DNA of 64,000 nt from Brachybacterium sp. Z12 (GTDB taxonomy: Bacteria > Actinomycetota > Actinomycetes > Actinomycetales > Dermabacteraceae): NCBI RefSeq assembly GCF_014400405.1, contig NZ_CP060496.1, forward strand, positions 2,418,001-2,482,000, in the 5' to 3' direction. A program made the translations under genes and the position numbers. Below, in pieces: positions 18,032 through 31,899 of this stretch. The notes under the pieces are model-generated. The model was not told where the DNA came from, searched no databases, and worked only from the letters and a program-made list of their open reading frames with translations. Within the stretch, counting starts at the first letter, position 1, and every line of letters begins with the position of its first letter.

Positions 18032-18427
18032 ATGTACACAGACGTGAACGACACTCAGCACCACGACCACGCAGGCCACGACCACGCGCCCGCGACGGAA
18101 GGCGAGGAGCTCCGCGACATCGCGGAGGTCTCGTCGGTGGAGATCATCACCTCCGCCTGCGTGCATCTGATGAGCGCCGCAGCGGTGAAGGTGGGGCTCG
18201 CGGAGGACGAGGCGACCGGGCAGTACCAGGACCTGGCCGAGGCGCGGAAGCTGATCAACGCCCTAGCCGGGCTCGTCACCGCAGCCGCTCCGGAGATCGG
18301 CAATGAGCACGCGCGGTCGCTGCGCGACGGTCTGCGCTCGCTGCAGCTGGCCTTCGCCGAGGCGCTCCCCTTCCCGGATGAGCCGGGTCAGGCGCCGGGA
18401 GAGAAGTACACCGGCCGGGTCTCCTGA
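18032..18427 (+). CDS. DUF1844 family protein
   Basis: About 131 residues. A histidine-rich N-terminus (HHDHAGHDHAP) precedes the conserved helical DUF1844 core: SSVEIITSACVHLMSAAAVKVGL, then DLAEARKLINALAGLV and LRDGLRSLQLAFAEALP. Function unknown; the gene is commonly found close to infC in actinobacteria, as here. Start is ATG 18032 or GTG 18044; GAAGG at 18027-18031 is too close to the former and somewhat far from the latter, so the start is not settled. Confidence 0.82.
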   Translation: MYTDVNDTQHHDHAGHDHAPATEGEELRDIAEVSSVEIITSACVHLMSAAAVKVGLAEDEATGQYQDLAEARKLINALAGLVTAAAPEIGNEHARSLRDGLRSLQLAFAEALPFPDEPGQAPGEKYTGRVS

Positions 18428-18459
18428 CTCCGTCCGTCCGTCTGTCCCGAAGCGGGTCC

Positions 18460-19324
18460 TCAGGAACCCAGGACCAAGCGCATCGAGCTGATCCGCTCGG
18501 CGACGACCTGCTCGGTGCCCAGCCGAGCCGTCACCGCGTCCACCACCTCGCGGACCGCGGGCGCGGTGAGGCCGGGGAGCAGCTGCAGGTGGAGGTCCAC
18601 CTCCGCGCGCTGACCGGCCCGGGCGACCAGTCCGGTCACCGCGGAGGGAGACTCCGCTGCGACCCGGTCGAGCACCGCCACGACCTCGGGATCGCGGTGC
18701 GGGGGATCCATGTGCGCCCCTGGGCGAGCGCCCACAGCACCGAACGCGGCAGCAGTATCGGCCCACCCTCCTCGCTCGGGGTCGCCGGATCGAGCAGCAG
18801 CGCCGTGCAGCCCTCCTGCACGGCGGCCTGCGCGGCCTGCGGCGCGACCACGGGCACGGGTCGGGCATCGTTGCGCCAGGCGCTCAGCGCCGCCACCGAC
18901 GTGAACAGCGGCAGCACTGTCGTGCCATCGGGAGCGGTGATCGAGACCATCGCCATGTCCGCGCCGTTGTCGCCGGTGAGCCCGTGGGCGGTGGTGCCGG
19001 TCTCGGTGGCGACCGCCATGATCGGCACCAGCACCCGTGCGGCGGCGAGCGCTGCGACCAGGTGCTCCCGGTCGGGGTCGAGGCCGGAGGAGTGCGCGCT
19101 GAGCGCGGCGGCCAGCTCGGCGGGGACGGACCCGTCATCCCCGGGAAGGGGCTGACGCTGTAGTCGCGCCCCTCCCAGGACACTCCGGCGGTGTCGGTCA
19201 GCGGGGATTTCTCCTGGAAATGGGCGGGCAGGGTCCGGTGGACCTGCTCCGCCGAGGAGGGCACGGCGGCCGACCCGTCCTCCGGGGAGGACGGGTCGGG
19301 GATCCGGTCGTTCCCCGAGATCAC
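18460..19324 (-). CDS. SseB family protein (two frameshifts in this read)
   Basis: About 288 residues once two missing G's are restored, near 19140 ([17 protein letters not shown]) and near 18718 ([19 protein letters not shown]). It has the SseB N-terminal fold: [16 protein letters not shown], then [21 protein letters not shown] and a C-terminal helical part. In actinobacteria this is a small conserved protein of unknown role, not the Salmonella effector of the same name. GTG 19324 overlaps the priA stop (GTGA). It is the last gene of the histidine cluster here. Confidence 0.82.
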
Positions 19325-20055
19325 GGGCGGCCTGCGACGTCGAGCGCCTCGTCCATCGTGAACGCCTGCGCGTACAGGGCCTTGCCGACGATCGCACCCT
19401 CGACCCCGAGCGCCACCAGCTCGCGCAGGGCGCGGAGATCCTCGAGGGAGGAGACACCGCCGGAGGCGACCACCTTGGCGTCGGTGCGGGCGCAGACCTC
19501 GCGCAGCAGCTCGAGGTTCGGGCCGCGCAGGGTGCCGTCCTTGGTGACATCCGTGACGACGTAGCGCTGGCAGCCGGCTTCGTCGAGCCGCTCGAGGGTC
19601 TCCCAGAGGTCGCCGCCCTCACGGGTCCAGCCGCGGGCGGCGAGGGTGGTGCCGCGCACGTCGAGGCCGACGGCGATGCGGTCGCCGTGCTCGGCGAGGA
19701 CCTCGGCGGTCCACTCGGGGTTCTCCAGCGCAGCGGTGCCGAGGTTGACCCGTCGGCAGCCGGTCGCGAGGGCTGCGGTGAGGGACTCGTCGTCCCTGAT
19801 CCCACCGGAGAGCTCGACCTTCATGTCTACGGCGGAGACGACCTCGGCGAGCAGCGCGGCATTGCTGCCACGGCCGAAGGCGGCGTCGAGATCGACCAGG
19901 TGCAGCCAGCTCGCGCCGCCCTCCTGGAAGGTCAGCGCGGCATCCAGAGGCGCACCGTAGGCGGTTTCGGTGCCCGCCTCACCCTGGACGAGCCGGACGG
20001 CCTGGCCGTCCTGCACATCGACGGCGGGGAGCAGCTCGAGCACGGGAGCAGTCAT
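19321..20055 (-). CDS. priA: bifunctional HisA/TrpF isomerase PriA
   Basis: 244-residue (beta-alpha)8 barrel. In actinobacteria lacking trpF, PriA isomerises both ProFAR in histidine synthesis and phosphoribosyl anthranilate in tryptophan synthesis. It shows the first catalytic aspartate in [18 protein letters not shown], phosphate loops [13 protein letters not shown] and [13 protein letters not shown], and the second aspartate in [16 protein letters not shown]. Dual use is known for the family in this phylum; whether a trpF exists elsewhere in the genome cannot be seen. Confidence 0.93.
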   Translation of the reverse strand: MTAPVLELLPAVDVQDGQAVRLVQGEAGTETAYGAPLDAALTFQEGGASWLHLVDLDAAFGRGSNAALLAEVVSAVDMKVELSGGIRDDESLTAALATGCRRVNLGTAALENPEWTAEVLAEHGDRIAVGLDVRGTTLAARGWTREGGDLWETLERLDEAGCQRYVVTDVTKDGTLRGPNLELLREVCARTDAKVVASGGVSSLEDLRALRELVALGVEGAIVGKALYAQAFTMDEALDVAGRP

Positions 20056-20129
20056 GATGGGTGCCTCCTGGCAAGGTGGTTCGGGAGTGGTTCGGAGTGG
20101 GGCTCGGCGCGTCAGGACGGCCGAGAGGT

Positions 20130-20288
20130 TCAGAGGTTCTGGATGGTCCAGAAGGACAGCCCCAGGCAGATCAGGCCGACCACGCCGAGGGCGACGACCG
20201 ACCACCAGGGCTTCTTCGAGCGGAAGAACGAGTAGGCGCCGCCGACGAGGGAGCCGCCGACGAACAGCATGACGAAAGCACCGATCAT
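20130..20288 (-). CDS. small two-helix membrane protein in the his operon
   Basis: 52 residues: helix 1 [21 protein letters not shown], a basic turn FRSKKPWW, helix 2 [21 protein letters not shown] 20288 overlaps the hisH stop (ATGA), which supports a real, co-translated gene between hisH and priA. Function unknown; its place in the operon may only reflect convenient expression. Confidence 0.75.
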   Translation of the reverse strand: MIGAFVMLFVGGSLVGGAYSFFRSKKPWWSVVALGVVGLICLGLSFWTIQNL

Positions 20289-20962
20289 GAGACGGCCTCC
20301 ACGGGATAGCGGGGCAGGGTGCGCAGCCAGTTGGCCAGAAGCCGGGCTCCGGCATCGCCGGACTTCTCCGGGTGGAACTGAGTGGCGGTGAGCGCACCGT
20401 TCTCGACCGCGGCGATGAATCGGTCGCCTCCGTGCTCCGCCCAGGTCACCAGGGGCGCGGCGAGGGAGCCGATCTGCTCCATCTCCCAGCGGCGGGCGGC
20501 GTAGGAGTGCACGAAGTAGAAGCGCTCCCCGGCGATGCCCTCGAACAGGGTGGAGCCGTCGGCGGGGTCGACCGTGTTCCAACCCATATGGGGGACCACG
20601 TCCGCTTCCAGGCGGGTGACCTCTCCGGGCCACTGTCCCAGCCCCGGGGTGCGGTCTCCGTCATCATCGCCGGTCTCGAACATCACCTGCAGGCCCACGC
20701 AGATGCCGAGGACGGGGCGGCCACCGGCGAGCCGGCGCTCGATGAGGCGGTCCCCTCCCACGCCCTTGATCTGGGCGAGGGTGGCGGCGAAGGCTCCGAC
20801 GCCGGGGACGACGAGCCCGTCGGCGGCGAGCGCTCGCTCCCGGTCGGCGGTCAGCTCGACCTGCGCTCCGGCGGCCTCGAGCGCGCGGACCACCGAGCGG
20901 ACGTTGCCGGAGCCGTGGTCGAGGACGACCACCCGTGCGACGGGCATGGCCTGCTCGGTCAC
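20285..20962 (-). CDS. hisH: imidazole glycerol phosphate synthase, glutaminase subunit
   Basis: 225 residues, class I glutamine amidotransferase that feeds ammonia to HisF (not in the window). The catalytic triad is visible: nucleophile Cys88 in GICVGLQ and the His/Glu pair in FHPEKSG near residue 200; the oxyanion region [10 protein letters not shown] is near 53. GTG 20962 overlaps the upstream stop (GTGA); ATG 20947 is an alternative that would remove five residues. Confidence 0.95.
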   Translation of the reverse strand: MTEQAMPVARVVVLDHGSGNVRSVVRALEAAGAQVELTADRERALAADGLVVPGVGAFAATLAQIKGVGGDRLIERRLAGGRPVLGICVGLQVMFETGDDDGDRTPGLGQWPGEVTRLEADVVPHMGWNTVDPADGSTLFEGIAGERFYFVHSYAARRWEMEQIGSLAAPLVTWAEHGGDRFIAAVENGALTATQFHPEKSGDAGARLLANWLRTLPRYPVEAVS

Positions 20963-21591
20963 CTGCGCTTCTTCCCGGAGGCGATCCAGGCGAGCGCCTC
21001 GGTGCGGCTCAGGGCGGAGGGGTCCAGCCCCTCCTCCAGCTCGTCGAGGCCGGTGGCGCCCAGCAGCAGCTCCTCGACCAGGTCGTCGACCGCGCCGAGC
21101 ACGATCGCGGGCGAGATGTCCTCGCCGCGCTCCCCGTTCTTGTACCGGGTGGCGGTCATGCGGTCGCCGCGTCGCCAGAACAGCACGATCCCGTTGCGCT
21201 GCAGGGCGGTCGAGGCGATCGCCGCGAGGTCATGGGCGGCGGTCTCGGCGAGCGGGCCCACGGCGATCGCGCCTGTGGCGCTGTCGTGGGTGCGGGTGCC
21301 CACGGGGATGTCGAGCCCGTCAGTGCGGGCCTCGCGTCCCAGGCGGACCACCCCGGCCAGCGCCTTCGCGGAGGCGACGGAGGTCGCGATCACCGCGACG
21401 CTGGGCACCTCGTCCTCCTCCGAGGAGTCGGAGAGCACGTCCTCGACGGTCAGCGGGGCGTCTTGCTCGAGGGAGATGCCCTCCATCAAGCGCGCGAACT
21501 CGGCGTCGATGTCATCGGTGGGGCGTCCGGAGTCATCCGGCTGCTCTCCGGGGCGCTCCTCGCGCGGGTCCTCCGGGTCGGCGGCGTTCAC
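20959..21591 (-). CDS. conserved hypothetical protein of the his operon
   Basis: 210 residues from GTG 21591, overlapping the hisB stop (GTGA) and the hisH start. The N-terminus is acidic and likely disordered (about 1-75). The rest is a mixed fold: [21 protein letters not shown], then [18 protein letters not shown] and a helical tail with [13 protein letters not shown] do not recognise a catalytic motif. Proteins like this are found between hisB and hisH in other Micrococcales; the role is unknown. Confidence 0.8.
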   Translation of the reverse strand: MNAADPEDPREERPGEQPDDSGRPTDDIDAEFARLMEGISLEQDAPLTVEDVLSDSSEEDEVPSVAVIATSVASAKALAGVVRLGREARTDGLDIPVGTRTHDSATGAIAVGPLAETAAHDLAAIASTALQRNGIVLFWRRGDRMTATRYKNGERGEDISPAIVLGAVDDLVEELLLGATGLDELEEGLDPSALSRTEALAWIASGKKRR

Positions 21592-22213
21592 AGCGCTCCC
21601 TTGGTCGAGGGGACGTCGAGGACGCGGTCGTCGTAGGCGCAGGCGGCGCGCAGTGCCCGTGCGAGCGCCTTGAACTGGGCCTCGACGATGTGGTGGGGAT
21701 CGCGGCCCTCGATCAGCCGGACGTGCAGGCAGATCGCGGCGTGGTGGGCGAGCGACTCGAACACGTGGCGGGTCAGCGAGCCGGTGAAGTGGCCGCCGAT
21801 GAGGTGCAGGGCCTGGGCTTCGCTCTCCCGGAGTGGACGCTGTAGGGCCGGCCGGAGAGGTCCACGACGGCCTGGGCGAGGGACTCGTCCAGCGGGACCA
21901 GGGCGTCGCCGAAGCGGGCGATGCCCTTCTTGTCGCCGAGGGCCTCGCGCAGGGCCTGGCCGAGCACGATCGCGGTGTCCTCGACGGTGTGGTGAGCATC
22001 GATATGGACGTCACCGGTGGCCCGGACCGTGAGGTCGAAGCGGGCGTGGGTGCCCAGCGCGGTGAGCATGTGGTCGAAGAAGGGCACCGAGGTGGAGACG
22101 TCCACCTGGCCGGTGCCGTCGATGTCGAGGGTCAGCTCGATCGAGGACTCGCGGGTGGTGCGGCTGATGGATGCGGTGCGCGACGGGCGTGCGGTGCTGG
22201 GGGTGCTGGTCAT
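21588..22213 (-). CDS. hisB: imidazoleglycerol-phosphate dehydratase (frameshifted in this read)
   Basis: Manganese enzyme for the dehydration of imidazole glycerol phosphate. The signatures are [17 protein letters not shown] and [17 protein letters not shown], with a second metal site [15 protein letters not shown] in the C-terminal half. A missing G near 21826 splits the frame; corrected, [19 protein letters not shown] reads through to 208 residues. Single-domain type, without the phosphatase part found in E. coli. ATG 22213 overlaps the hisC stop. Confidence 0.93.
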
Positions 22214-23343
22214 CGGGGGTCGGCCTCCTCGAGGGCGGTACGGAATGCGGCGTTGTCCTGCGGCGTGCCGATGGACACGCGCAGCCAGCCGGCGGGGCCG
22301 ACGGCGCGGACGAGGACGCTGCGTTCGAGGAGTGCCTCGAACACCGCGTCACGATCTGTGAAGGTGCGGAAAAGGATGAAGTTCGCGTCGGAGGGCGCGA
22401 CCTCGTGTCCCCGCTGCACCAGGTGCTCGGCGAGCGCATCGCGCTCGCTGCGCAGTGTGGCGACCCTGCCCAGCAGCTCCTCGCTGTGGGCGAGCGCGGT
22501 GCGGGCGACGGCCTGCGTGATGGCGGAGAGGTGGTACGGAAGGCGCACCACGCGCACCGTGTCCACGATCGCGGGGTCGGCGACCAGGTAGCCCAGGCGC
22601 GCTCCGGCGAGGGCGAAGGCCTTGGACATGGTGCGGGAGACCACGAGGTTGCGGTGCACGGGCAGGAGGGTAAGGGCGCTGGGAACGCCGTCGCGGCGGA
22701 ACTCGCCGTAGGCCTCGTCGACCACGAGCAGGCCGCGGGTGGCGGCGAGCGCGGTCGCGGCGGCCTCGACCACGTCGAGGCCGAGGGCCGTGCCGGTGGG
22801 GTTGTTCGGGGAGGTGAGCACCACGATGTCGGGTCGGTGCTGCTCGATCGCCGCGGTGACGGCCTCGGCGGTGAGTGCGAACTCGGGTGCCGGGCCGCGC
22901 TCGGCGGTGACCCAGTCGGTGTAGGTGTCCCGCCCGTATTCGGGGTACATCGAGTAGTGCGGGGTGAAGCCCAGCGCGGTGCGGCCGGGCCCGCCGTAGG
23001 CCAGCAGCAGCTGGTGCATGATCTCGTTCGAGCCGTTTGCGGCCCAGACCGACTCCGCGGCGGGAGCCGGAATCCCGGACTCCTCGGCGAGATAGGCGCC
23101 GAGATCGGCGCGCAGGCCGAGCGCTTCACGATCCGGGTAGCGGTTCAGGCCCACGGCGGCGTCGGTCGCGGCCCGGCCGATGGCGGCGGCGAGCTCCGGC
23201 GAAGGGCCGTAGGGGTTCTCGTTCACGTTCAGCGCATGCGCGACCTCGAGCTGCGGGGCGCCGTAGGGCGCGGCGTGCGCGATGCCGTCCCGCGGAGCGG
23301 GCAGCACGGTGTTCTCGAGGGTCGACGCAGAGTTGGCTGACAT
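22210..23343 (-). CDS. hisC: histidinol-phosphate aminotransferase
   Basis: 377-residue PLP enzyme of fold type [10 protein letters not shown] near the N-terminus, [22 protein letters not shown] and the PLP lysine in [18 protein letters not shown] are all present; the C-terminal arginine loop is [16 protein letters not shown] 23343 (MSANSAS) is preferred over 23352; TACCAT ends seven bases before 23343, which would make the mRNA leaderless. It has its own promoter region because a plus-strand gene separates it from hisD. Confidence 0.93.
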   Translation of the reverse strand: MSANSASTLENTVLPAPRDGIAHAAPYGAPQLEVAHALNVNENPYGPSPELAAAIGRAATDAAVGLNRYPDREALGLRADLGAYLAEESGIPAPAAESVWAANGSNEIMHQLLLAYGGPGRTALGFTPHYSMYPEYGRDTYTDWVTAERGPAPEFALTAEAVTAAIEQHRPDIVVLTSPNNPTGTALGLDVVEAAATALAATRGLLVVDEAYGEFRRDGVPSALTLLPVHRNLVVSRTMSKAFALAGARLGYLVADPAIVDTVRVVRLPYHLSAITQAVARTALAHSEELLGRVATLRSERDALAEHLVQRGHEVAPSDANFILFRTFTDRDAVFEALLERSVLVRAVGPAGWLRVSIGTPQDNAAFRTALEEADPR

Positions 23344-23482
23344 GGGCACCATGGTAGTTCGCGCCCCGGGCCGATGCCCCTCCCGTCCGCCGCGCGGGCG
23401 GTCCCGGGCGGGGCGCGCGGGAGCGTCAGTGGCGCCGTTCACAGCCCCGGCGCCGGGCCGCGCTCCGCTCAGCCCTCAGCAG

Positions 23483-23488
23483 TACCCT
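23483..23488 (+). promoter_or_regulatory. -10 box of a leaderless mRNA (DUF3054 gene)
   Basis: TACCCT followed by six bases and the ATG at 23495. No clear -35 element is seen at the expected place and there is no Shine-Dalgarno sequence. Confidence 0.45.
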
Positions 23489-23494
23489 GACGCC

Positions 23495-23983
23495 ATGTTC
23501 CGCTCCCTCGGTGCCCTGGTCGGCGACCTGCTGGTCGTCCTGCTCTTCGTCGCGATCGGCATGATCCAGCACGGCACGCCGCTGACCTTGCAGAACGTCT
23601 TCCTCGTGGGCTGGCCGTTCGCGCTCGGCGTGCTGCTGGGCCACCTCGCGATCCGCGCCTGGCGCGCGCCCTTCCGGCTCTGGCCGCACGGCGTGTTCGT
23701 GTGGGCGATCACCGTGGCGACCACCATGGCGCTGCGGACCCTGTTCAGCGCCGGCACCGAGGTGTCCTTCATCATCGTCACCGGCGCGGTGACCGGGGTG
23801 CTGATGCTCGGCTGGCGCGCTGCGGCGCTGTACTTCACGCGTGCTGAGCGCGCACCTCGCCCTGCTGCTTCCAAGGCCCGCGGGGCCTCGAAGGTCGACC
23901 AGATCGAGGAAGTCGCGGAAGCCGAGAGCCCCGTCGGTGCGGACTCCGACGCCGTCACCTCGCGCCGCGACGCCTCCTCCTGA
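23495..23983 (+). CDS. DUF3054 membrane protein
   Basis: 162 residues with four predicted membrane helices (about residues 8-25, 34-52, 65-84 and 89-112), then a charged cytoplasmic tail. The family signatures are DLLVVLLFVAIGMIQHG near the start and GWPFALGVLLGHL in helix 2. Function unknown; typical of high-GC Gram-positive bacteria. It lies on the strand opposite to the his genes, between hisC and hisD, and has no ribosome-binding site, in keeping with a leaderless message. Confidence 0.88.
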   Translation: MFRSLGALVGDLLVVLLFVAIGMIQHGTPLTLQNVFLVGWPFALGVLLGHLAIRAWRAPFRLWPHGVFVWAITVATTMALRTLFSAGTEVSFIIVTGAVTGVLMLGWRAAALYFTRAERAPRPAASKARGASKVDQIEEVAEAESPVGADSDAVTSRRDASS

Positions 23984-23984
23984 T

Positions 23985-24023
23985 CCTCCGACCCGCGGCT
24001 GCGGAGGCGAGGACTGCGGTCCT
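23985..24023. terminator. hairpin pair between converging DUF3054 gene and hisD
   Basis: CCTCCG/CGGAGG (23985-23990 with 24002-24007) and AGGAC-TGCG-GTCCT (24010-24023) form two adjacent short hairpins in the 44-bp convergent gap. Neither has a U tract. Confidence 0.4.
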
Positions 24024-24027
24024 GCTC

Positions 24028-25361
24028 TCAGCGGGTGAAGCGGATGTCGATCGCGGCCCCGTGGGCGGGGAGCCCCTCGGCCTGGGCGAGGGTGGTCGCG
24101 GCCTTCCGGGCGCCGTCCAGCGCCTCGCGGTCGTAATGCACGACGTGGATGCCGCGCAGGAAGGTCTGGACGCCCAGCCCGCCGGTGAAGCGCGAGGTGC
24201 CGCCGGTGGGGAGCACATGGTTGGAGCCGGCCGCGTAGTCGCCGAGGCTCACGGGGCTGTGCGCGCCCACGAACACCGCTCCGGCGTTGGTGACCCGGGC
24301 GGCGACGGCGGCCGCGTCGGCGGTCTGGATCTCCAGGTGCTCGGCGCCATAGGCATCGACCACCGCGAGCCCCTGGTCGACGCCTTCGACCATCACCACG
24401 CCGCTCTGCTGCCCGCGCAGCGCCTCGTCGATGCGCTCGCGGTGCAGAGCATTCGGGACCTGGATGGCGAGCTCGGCCTCAACAGCGCGGACCAGCTCCT
24501 CGGAGTCGGTGACCAGCACGCTCGCGGCCAGCGGATCATGCTCGGCCTGGGAGATGAGGTCTGCGGCGACATAGGCGGGATCGGCCGTGGCGTCGGCCAG
24601 GATCGCGATCTCGGTGGGGCCGGCCTCCGCATCGATGCCGACCTTCCCGCGCACCAGTCGCTTCGCGGCCGCGACGTAGACGTTGCCGGGTCCCGTGATC
24701 AGATCCACGCCCGGCAGGTCGCCGCCGTCGCCGAGGTCCTCGGCGCCGTGGGCGAGCAGCGCGATCGCCTGGGCACCGCCGGCCGCGAGCACCTCGGTGA
24801 CGCCCAGCAGCTCGCAGGCAGCGAGGATCGTGGGGTGCGGGAGGCCGCCGAACTCCTTCTGCGGAGGTGACGCGAGCACGATCTGCTCGACCCCCGCGAT
24901 CTGGGCGGGCACCACGTTCATCACCACGGAGCTGGGCAGCACGGCTCTGCCACCGGGCACGTACAGGCCCACCCGTCGCATCGGCACCCAGCGCTGGGAG
25001 ACGGTGCCGCCGGGCACCACCTCGACCCGCTGCTCCGGACGTGTCTGCGCCGCGTCGACGGCGCGCACGCGCGCAGCGGATTCCTCGAGGGCGGACCTGA
25101 TCTCGGGATCGAGCTCCGCAAGGGCTCGCTGCAGCTCCGCACGGGGACCCGCAGGTGCTCCGGTCGCACCCCGTCGAAGCGCTCGGAGGCATCCTGCACC
25201 GCGTGCGCGCCGCGGGCGGCGACGTCCTCGACGACGGGCCGCACGGCGGCGACCGCGGACTCGACATCCAGCTCGGCGCGGGGCAGGGCTGCGGTGAGCT
25301 CCGCGGCGCTCAGGCGGCGCGAACGCAGATCGGTCACGGAGAGGAACGGGGATTCAGGCAT
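24028..25361 (-). CDS. hisD: histidinol dehydrogenase (frameshifted in this read)
   Basis: Zinc- and NAD-dependent enzyme for the last two steps of histidine synthesis, about 444 residues. Visible features are [40 protein letters not shown], the signature region [16 protein letters not shown] with [16 protein letters not shown], and the zinc/catalytic SQAEHDP histidine. One C is missing near 25140; corrected, [18 protein letters not shown] is continuous. ATG 25361 is preceded at six bases by TAGACT, so the message appears leaderless. Confidence 0.94.
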
Positions 25362-25367
25362 GGCGCC

Positions 25368-25373
25368 AGTCTA
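25368..25373 (-). promoter_or_regulatory. -10 box of a leaderless mRNA (hisD)
   Basis: TAGACT on the minus strand, six bases (GGCGCC), then the hisD ATG. No Shine-Dalgarno sequence precedes the start. Confidence 0.5.
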
Positions 25374-25449
25374 GGAGCGTGGCGCGGAACGATGAGCACG
25401 TGCCCACCGCGTGCGGGACCTCTTCCCCGAGCGCACCCCGGACAGGCAT

Positions 25450-25455
25450 TAAGGT
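25450..25455 (+). promoter_or_regulatory. -10 box of a leaderless mRNA (ZIP transporter)
   Basis: TAAGGT, six bases (CGTCCC), then GTG 25462. Divergent from hisD; both genes in this pair seem to start without a 5' leader. Confidence 0.45.
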
Positions 25456-25461
25456 CGTCCC

Positions 25462-26291
25462 GTGCTCGTCGCATTCCTCCTCACCCTCGTCGCCGGCGGC
25501 GCCACCAGCATCGGTGCCGCGCTCGGCGTGATGGGACGCGGCACCAGCGCGAAGCTGCTGGCCGGAGGTCTGGGGCTCTCCGCCGGGGTGATGCTCTACG
25601 TCTCTTTCGTGGAGCTGCTCCCCGAGGGCGCGCTCATGCTCTCCGGCGGTGCAGCGGTCACTTCCCGCGGCACCGCGCTGGCAGTGCTGTCATTCTTCGT
25701 GGGCATCGCCGTGATCGCCGTGATCGACCGGCTGGTCCCCAGCGCCGTCAGCCCCCACGAGTTCTCCGGCCGGATGAGCGGCAGCGCAGGGGGCACCGAG
25801 CTGCGGGCCCCGGACGAGCAGGCCGAGGATCGCGCGCTGCGGGCCCGGCTCCTGCGCACCGGCACGGTCACCGCCATCGCTCTGGCCCTGCACAACGTGC
25901 CGGAGGGGTTCGCGACCTTCGTGGCCGCGCTGCAGTCCCTCGAGGTCGCCATTCCGGTGGTCGCCGCGATCGCCCTGCACAACATCCCCGAGGGGCTCGC
26001 GGTCGCGGTGCCGGTGCGTCGCGCCACCGGGTCCCGCGCGAAGGCCTTCTGGCTCGCCACCATGACCGGGCTCGCCGAGCCCGTCGGCGCAGTGCTCGGC
26101 TTCCTCCTGCTGGCCCCGCTGCTGAGCGGCGACGGCATGGGCGCGATCCTGGCCGGGGTGGCCGGGTGATGGTGTTCGTCTCGCTCGACGAGCTGCTGCC
26201 CGCCGCGGAGGAGACCGGCGAGCACCACACCGTCATCTATTCGCTGATCGCCGGCATGGCGGTCATGGCGGTCACCCTGCTGGTGCTGTGA
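25462..26291 (+). CDS. ZIP family divalent metal transporter (frameshifted in this read)
   Basis: ZupT-like importer of zinc or other divalent metals, about 276 residues and eight membrane helices. The paired metal-binding helices IV and V are plain: ALALHNVPEGFATF and AIALHNIPEGLAVAVP. One G is missing near 26170; corrected, GVAGVMVFVSLDELLP joins the last two helices. GTG 25462 has a -10 box six bases upstream. The substrate metal cannot be told from sequence alone. Confidence 0.9.
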
Positions 26292-26380
26292 TCCGTGAGC
26301 GCCTCCGGTACGTTCTTCCCAGGGTGGATGCCCGGTGCGGGGACGCGCCGGGCCTGGGAGAACGGGCGGGGAGGAACACG

Positions 26381-29953
<3,573 letters not shown>

Positions 29954-29981
29954 CGCTGCAGCCCTCCTGAGAACCGCTGTC

Positions 29982-30021
29982 GACGCCGGTCCGGCCGCCT
30001 TGTGCGGACCGGGCCGGCGTC
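29982..30021 (+). terminator. icd terminator hairpin
   Basis: GACGCCGG (29982-29989) pairs with CCGGCGTC (30014-30021), with further imperfect pairing of TCCGGCCGC with GCGGACCGG inside. It lies just after the icd stop and before the next plus-strand gene. Confidence 0.6.
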
Positions 30022-30090
30022 GGCCGCTTCTGCACCCACCCATCCGGGATCTGCTCCCGGTCTCCGTCCCACCACCCAGAAGGTGTGCTC

Positions 30091-30881
30091 GTGCCCGTCA
30101 TCCCCTCCCCCGTCGACGGCATCGACCTGCGCTATGACGTCACCGGCTCCGGCCCGGCGCTGGTGCTGCTGCACGGCTCGGTGCTCTCCCGGGCGATCTG
30201 GCGGGGCCTGGGCTACCTCGACCCGCTGAGCGACGAGCACACCGTGATCCGGGTGGATCTGCGCGGTCATGGCCGTTCCGGGAAACCGCACGACTCAGCC
30301 GCGTACACCCAGGCGGCGTTCGTCGCTGATCTGCTCGCCGTGCTCGACGCAGAGGGTGTGGGACGGGCGGCGCTGATGGGCTACTCGCTCGGGGCACGGA
30401 TCGCGCTGACCGCCGCCCTGGAACACCCTGGCCGGGTCACGCGCCTGGTGAGCCTGGGCGGCTCGGCCTCGGCGCAGCGCGGGCAGGTCGAATCGATCTT
30501 CTTCCCCGGCGTGGTCGATGCCGTGCGCGAGAACGGGATGGACGCGTTCTGCACCGGCCAGGGGCTCGGGCCCGAGGTCGAGGGCCGTCGCGCCCGCGCC
30601 ACCCGCACGGCGTTCCTGGCCGCCGATCAGCACGCCGTCGCGGCTCTGCTGGCCGCCACCGATGCCACCCCCCCGCAGTGGACGATGATCTGCTCGCAGA
30701 CTGCACGGTCCCGGCGCTCTGGATGGCCGGCACCGAGGATCATCCCCGGTTCAAGGACTCCCGACGGGCCGCCGCCACGATGCCCGATGCGGACTTCGTG
30801 GCGCTGACCGGCCGCGACCATGGCGGGACTCTGTACCCGCCCGGCGAGATCCTCGAGCACGCCCTGCCTTTCCTGCGCTGA
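30091..30881 (+). CDS. alpha/beta hydrolase (frameshifted in this read)
   Basis: About 263 residues. The oxyanion segment LVLLHGSVLSRAIW, the RVDLRGHGRSGKP loop, the nucleophile elbow MGYSLGAR (Ser) and a final histidine in GRDHGGTLYPPGE give a full catalytic set with an acid in the AGTEDHP loop. One C is missing in a seven-C run near 30675; corrected, ATPPAVDDDLLADCTVPAL joins the halves. GTG 30091 is seven bases after AGAAGG; GTG 30085 is possible. Substrate unknown. Confidence 0.85.
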
Positions 30882-30938
30882 CGCTCGCCGACGGCGCGCA
30901 TCTGCGTGCAAAGGCGTGCGCCGGCGTGCCGCTGAGTG

Positions 30939-31808
30939 TCAGATGAACTGACGAACCAAGGCGATCAGGGCGACCACGACGATGACGCCGCGCAGCAGCC
31001 ATTCGGGCATCAGCTTGGCGAGATGGGCACCGAAGTAGCCGCCGATCAGGGCGCCGACGGCGATCGCCGCCGTGGCGAGCCATACGATCTCTGCCCCGAT
31101 CACGAAGTGCGCGATGACGTAGACGGCAGCGGCGGCGAGGTTCACGACCAGGCTCAGCAGGTTCTTCACGCTGTTCACCGAGCCCATCGAGCGCCCGGTG
31201 AAGGTGCCGAGGATCCCGAGGTAGAGGATCCCCTGCGCAGCGGTGAAGTAGCCGCCGTAGACGGAGGCGGCGCCCATCGTGCTCACCAGAGCCGGAGACC
31301 GCAGCGGACTGCGTTCAGGGACCTCCACCCCGGCAGAGACGTCGGATCCTGTGGCGGCATCTGAGCCAGCAGGAGCATCTGTCATCCGTGCCGTCTGCGC
31401 CCGCGCCGCCTTCCGGCGGTCCGACCAGACGCGCAGCGCTGCGGTGATCCGCTTCTGGAAGACGACCATCGCCAGGGCGACGACGATGAGCACCGGCACG
31501 ACGACGTCGAGCGCCGAGGCCGGTGAGACCAGCAGCAGGAGTGCGCCGAGGATCGCACCGCTGGCAGCGGTGATGACCAGGGGCGGCAGGTCGCGCTTCT
31601 CCTCCGCGATCTCCTTGCGGTAGCCGACGACGGAGCCGATCGTCGAGAAGAGCATGCCGACGGTGTTCGTGCGCACGGCGACGCCCGGAGGGATCCCGAC
31701 GGCCATCAGCACGGGGAGGGTGAGCAACGAGCCCGAGCCGACCGCGGCATTGATCGCGCCGGCGAGGGTACCCATCACGAGCAGGACGATGAGCGAGAAC
31801 GGTTCCAC
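30939..31808 (-). CDS. TSUP (TauE/SafE) family membrane permease
   Basis: 289 residues with about eight membrane helices in two repeats. The family glycine motifs are seen in LAGAINAAVGSGSLLTLPVLMAVG and, in the second repeat, VSTMGAASVYGGYFTAAQGILYLGILG. A charged cytoplasmic loop with an STD-rich stretch (about 135-165) divides the repeats. TSUP proteins export or import sulfite, sulfonates or related anions; which one applies here is not visible. GTG 31808 lies eight bases after TAGGGT. Confidence 0.88.
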   Translation of the reverse strand: MEPFSLIVLLVMGTLAGAINAAVGSGSLLTLPVLMAVGIPPGVAVRTNTVGMLFSTIGSVVGYRKEIAEEKRDLPPLVITAASGAILGALLLLVSPASALDVVVPVLIVVALAMVVFQKRITAALRVWSDRRKAARAQTARMTDAPAGSDAATGSDVSAGVEVPERSPLRSPALVSTMGAASVYGGYFTAAQGILYLGILGTFTGRSMGSVNSVKNLLSLVVNLAAAAVYVIAHFVIGAEIVWLATAAIAVGALIGGYFGAHLAKLMPEWLLRGVIVVVALIALVRQFI

Positions 31809-31899
31809 GACCGCCGACCCTACTGCCCTGATCGGCGGGACGGGCGGACGTCCGTCGCGGCGATGACCCGGCGCGGGGAGGGCGCGCCTCGGCGCCCGC

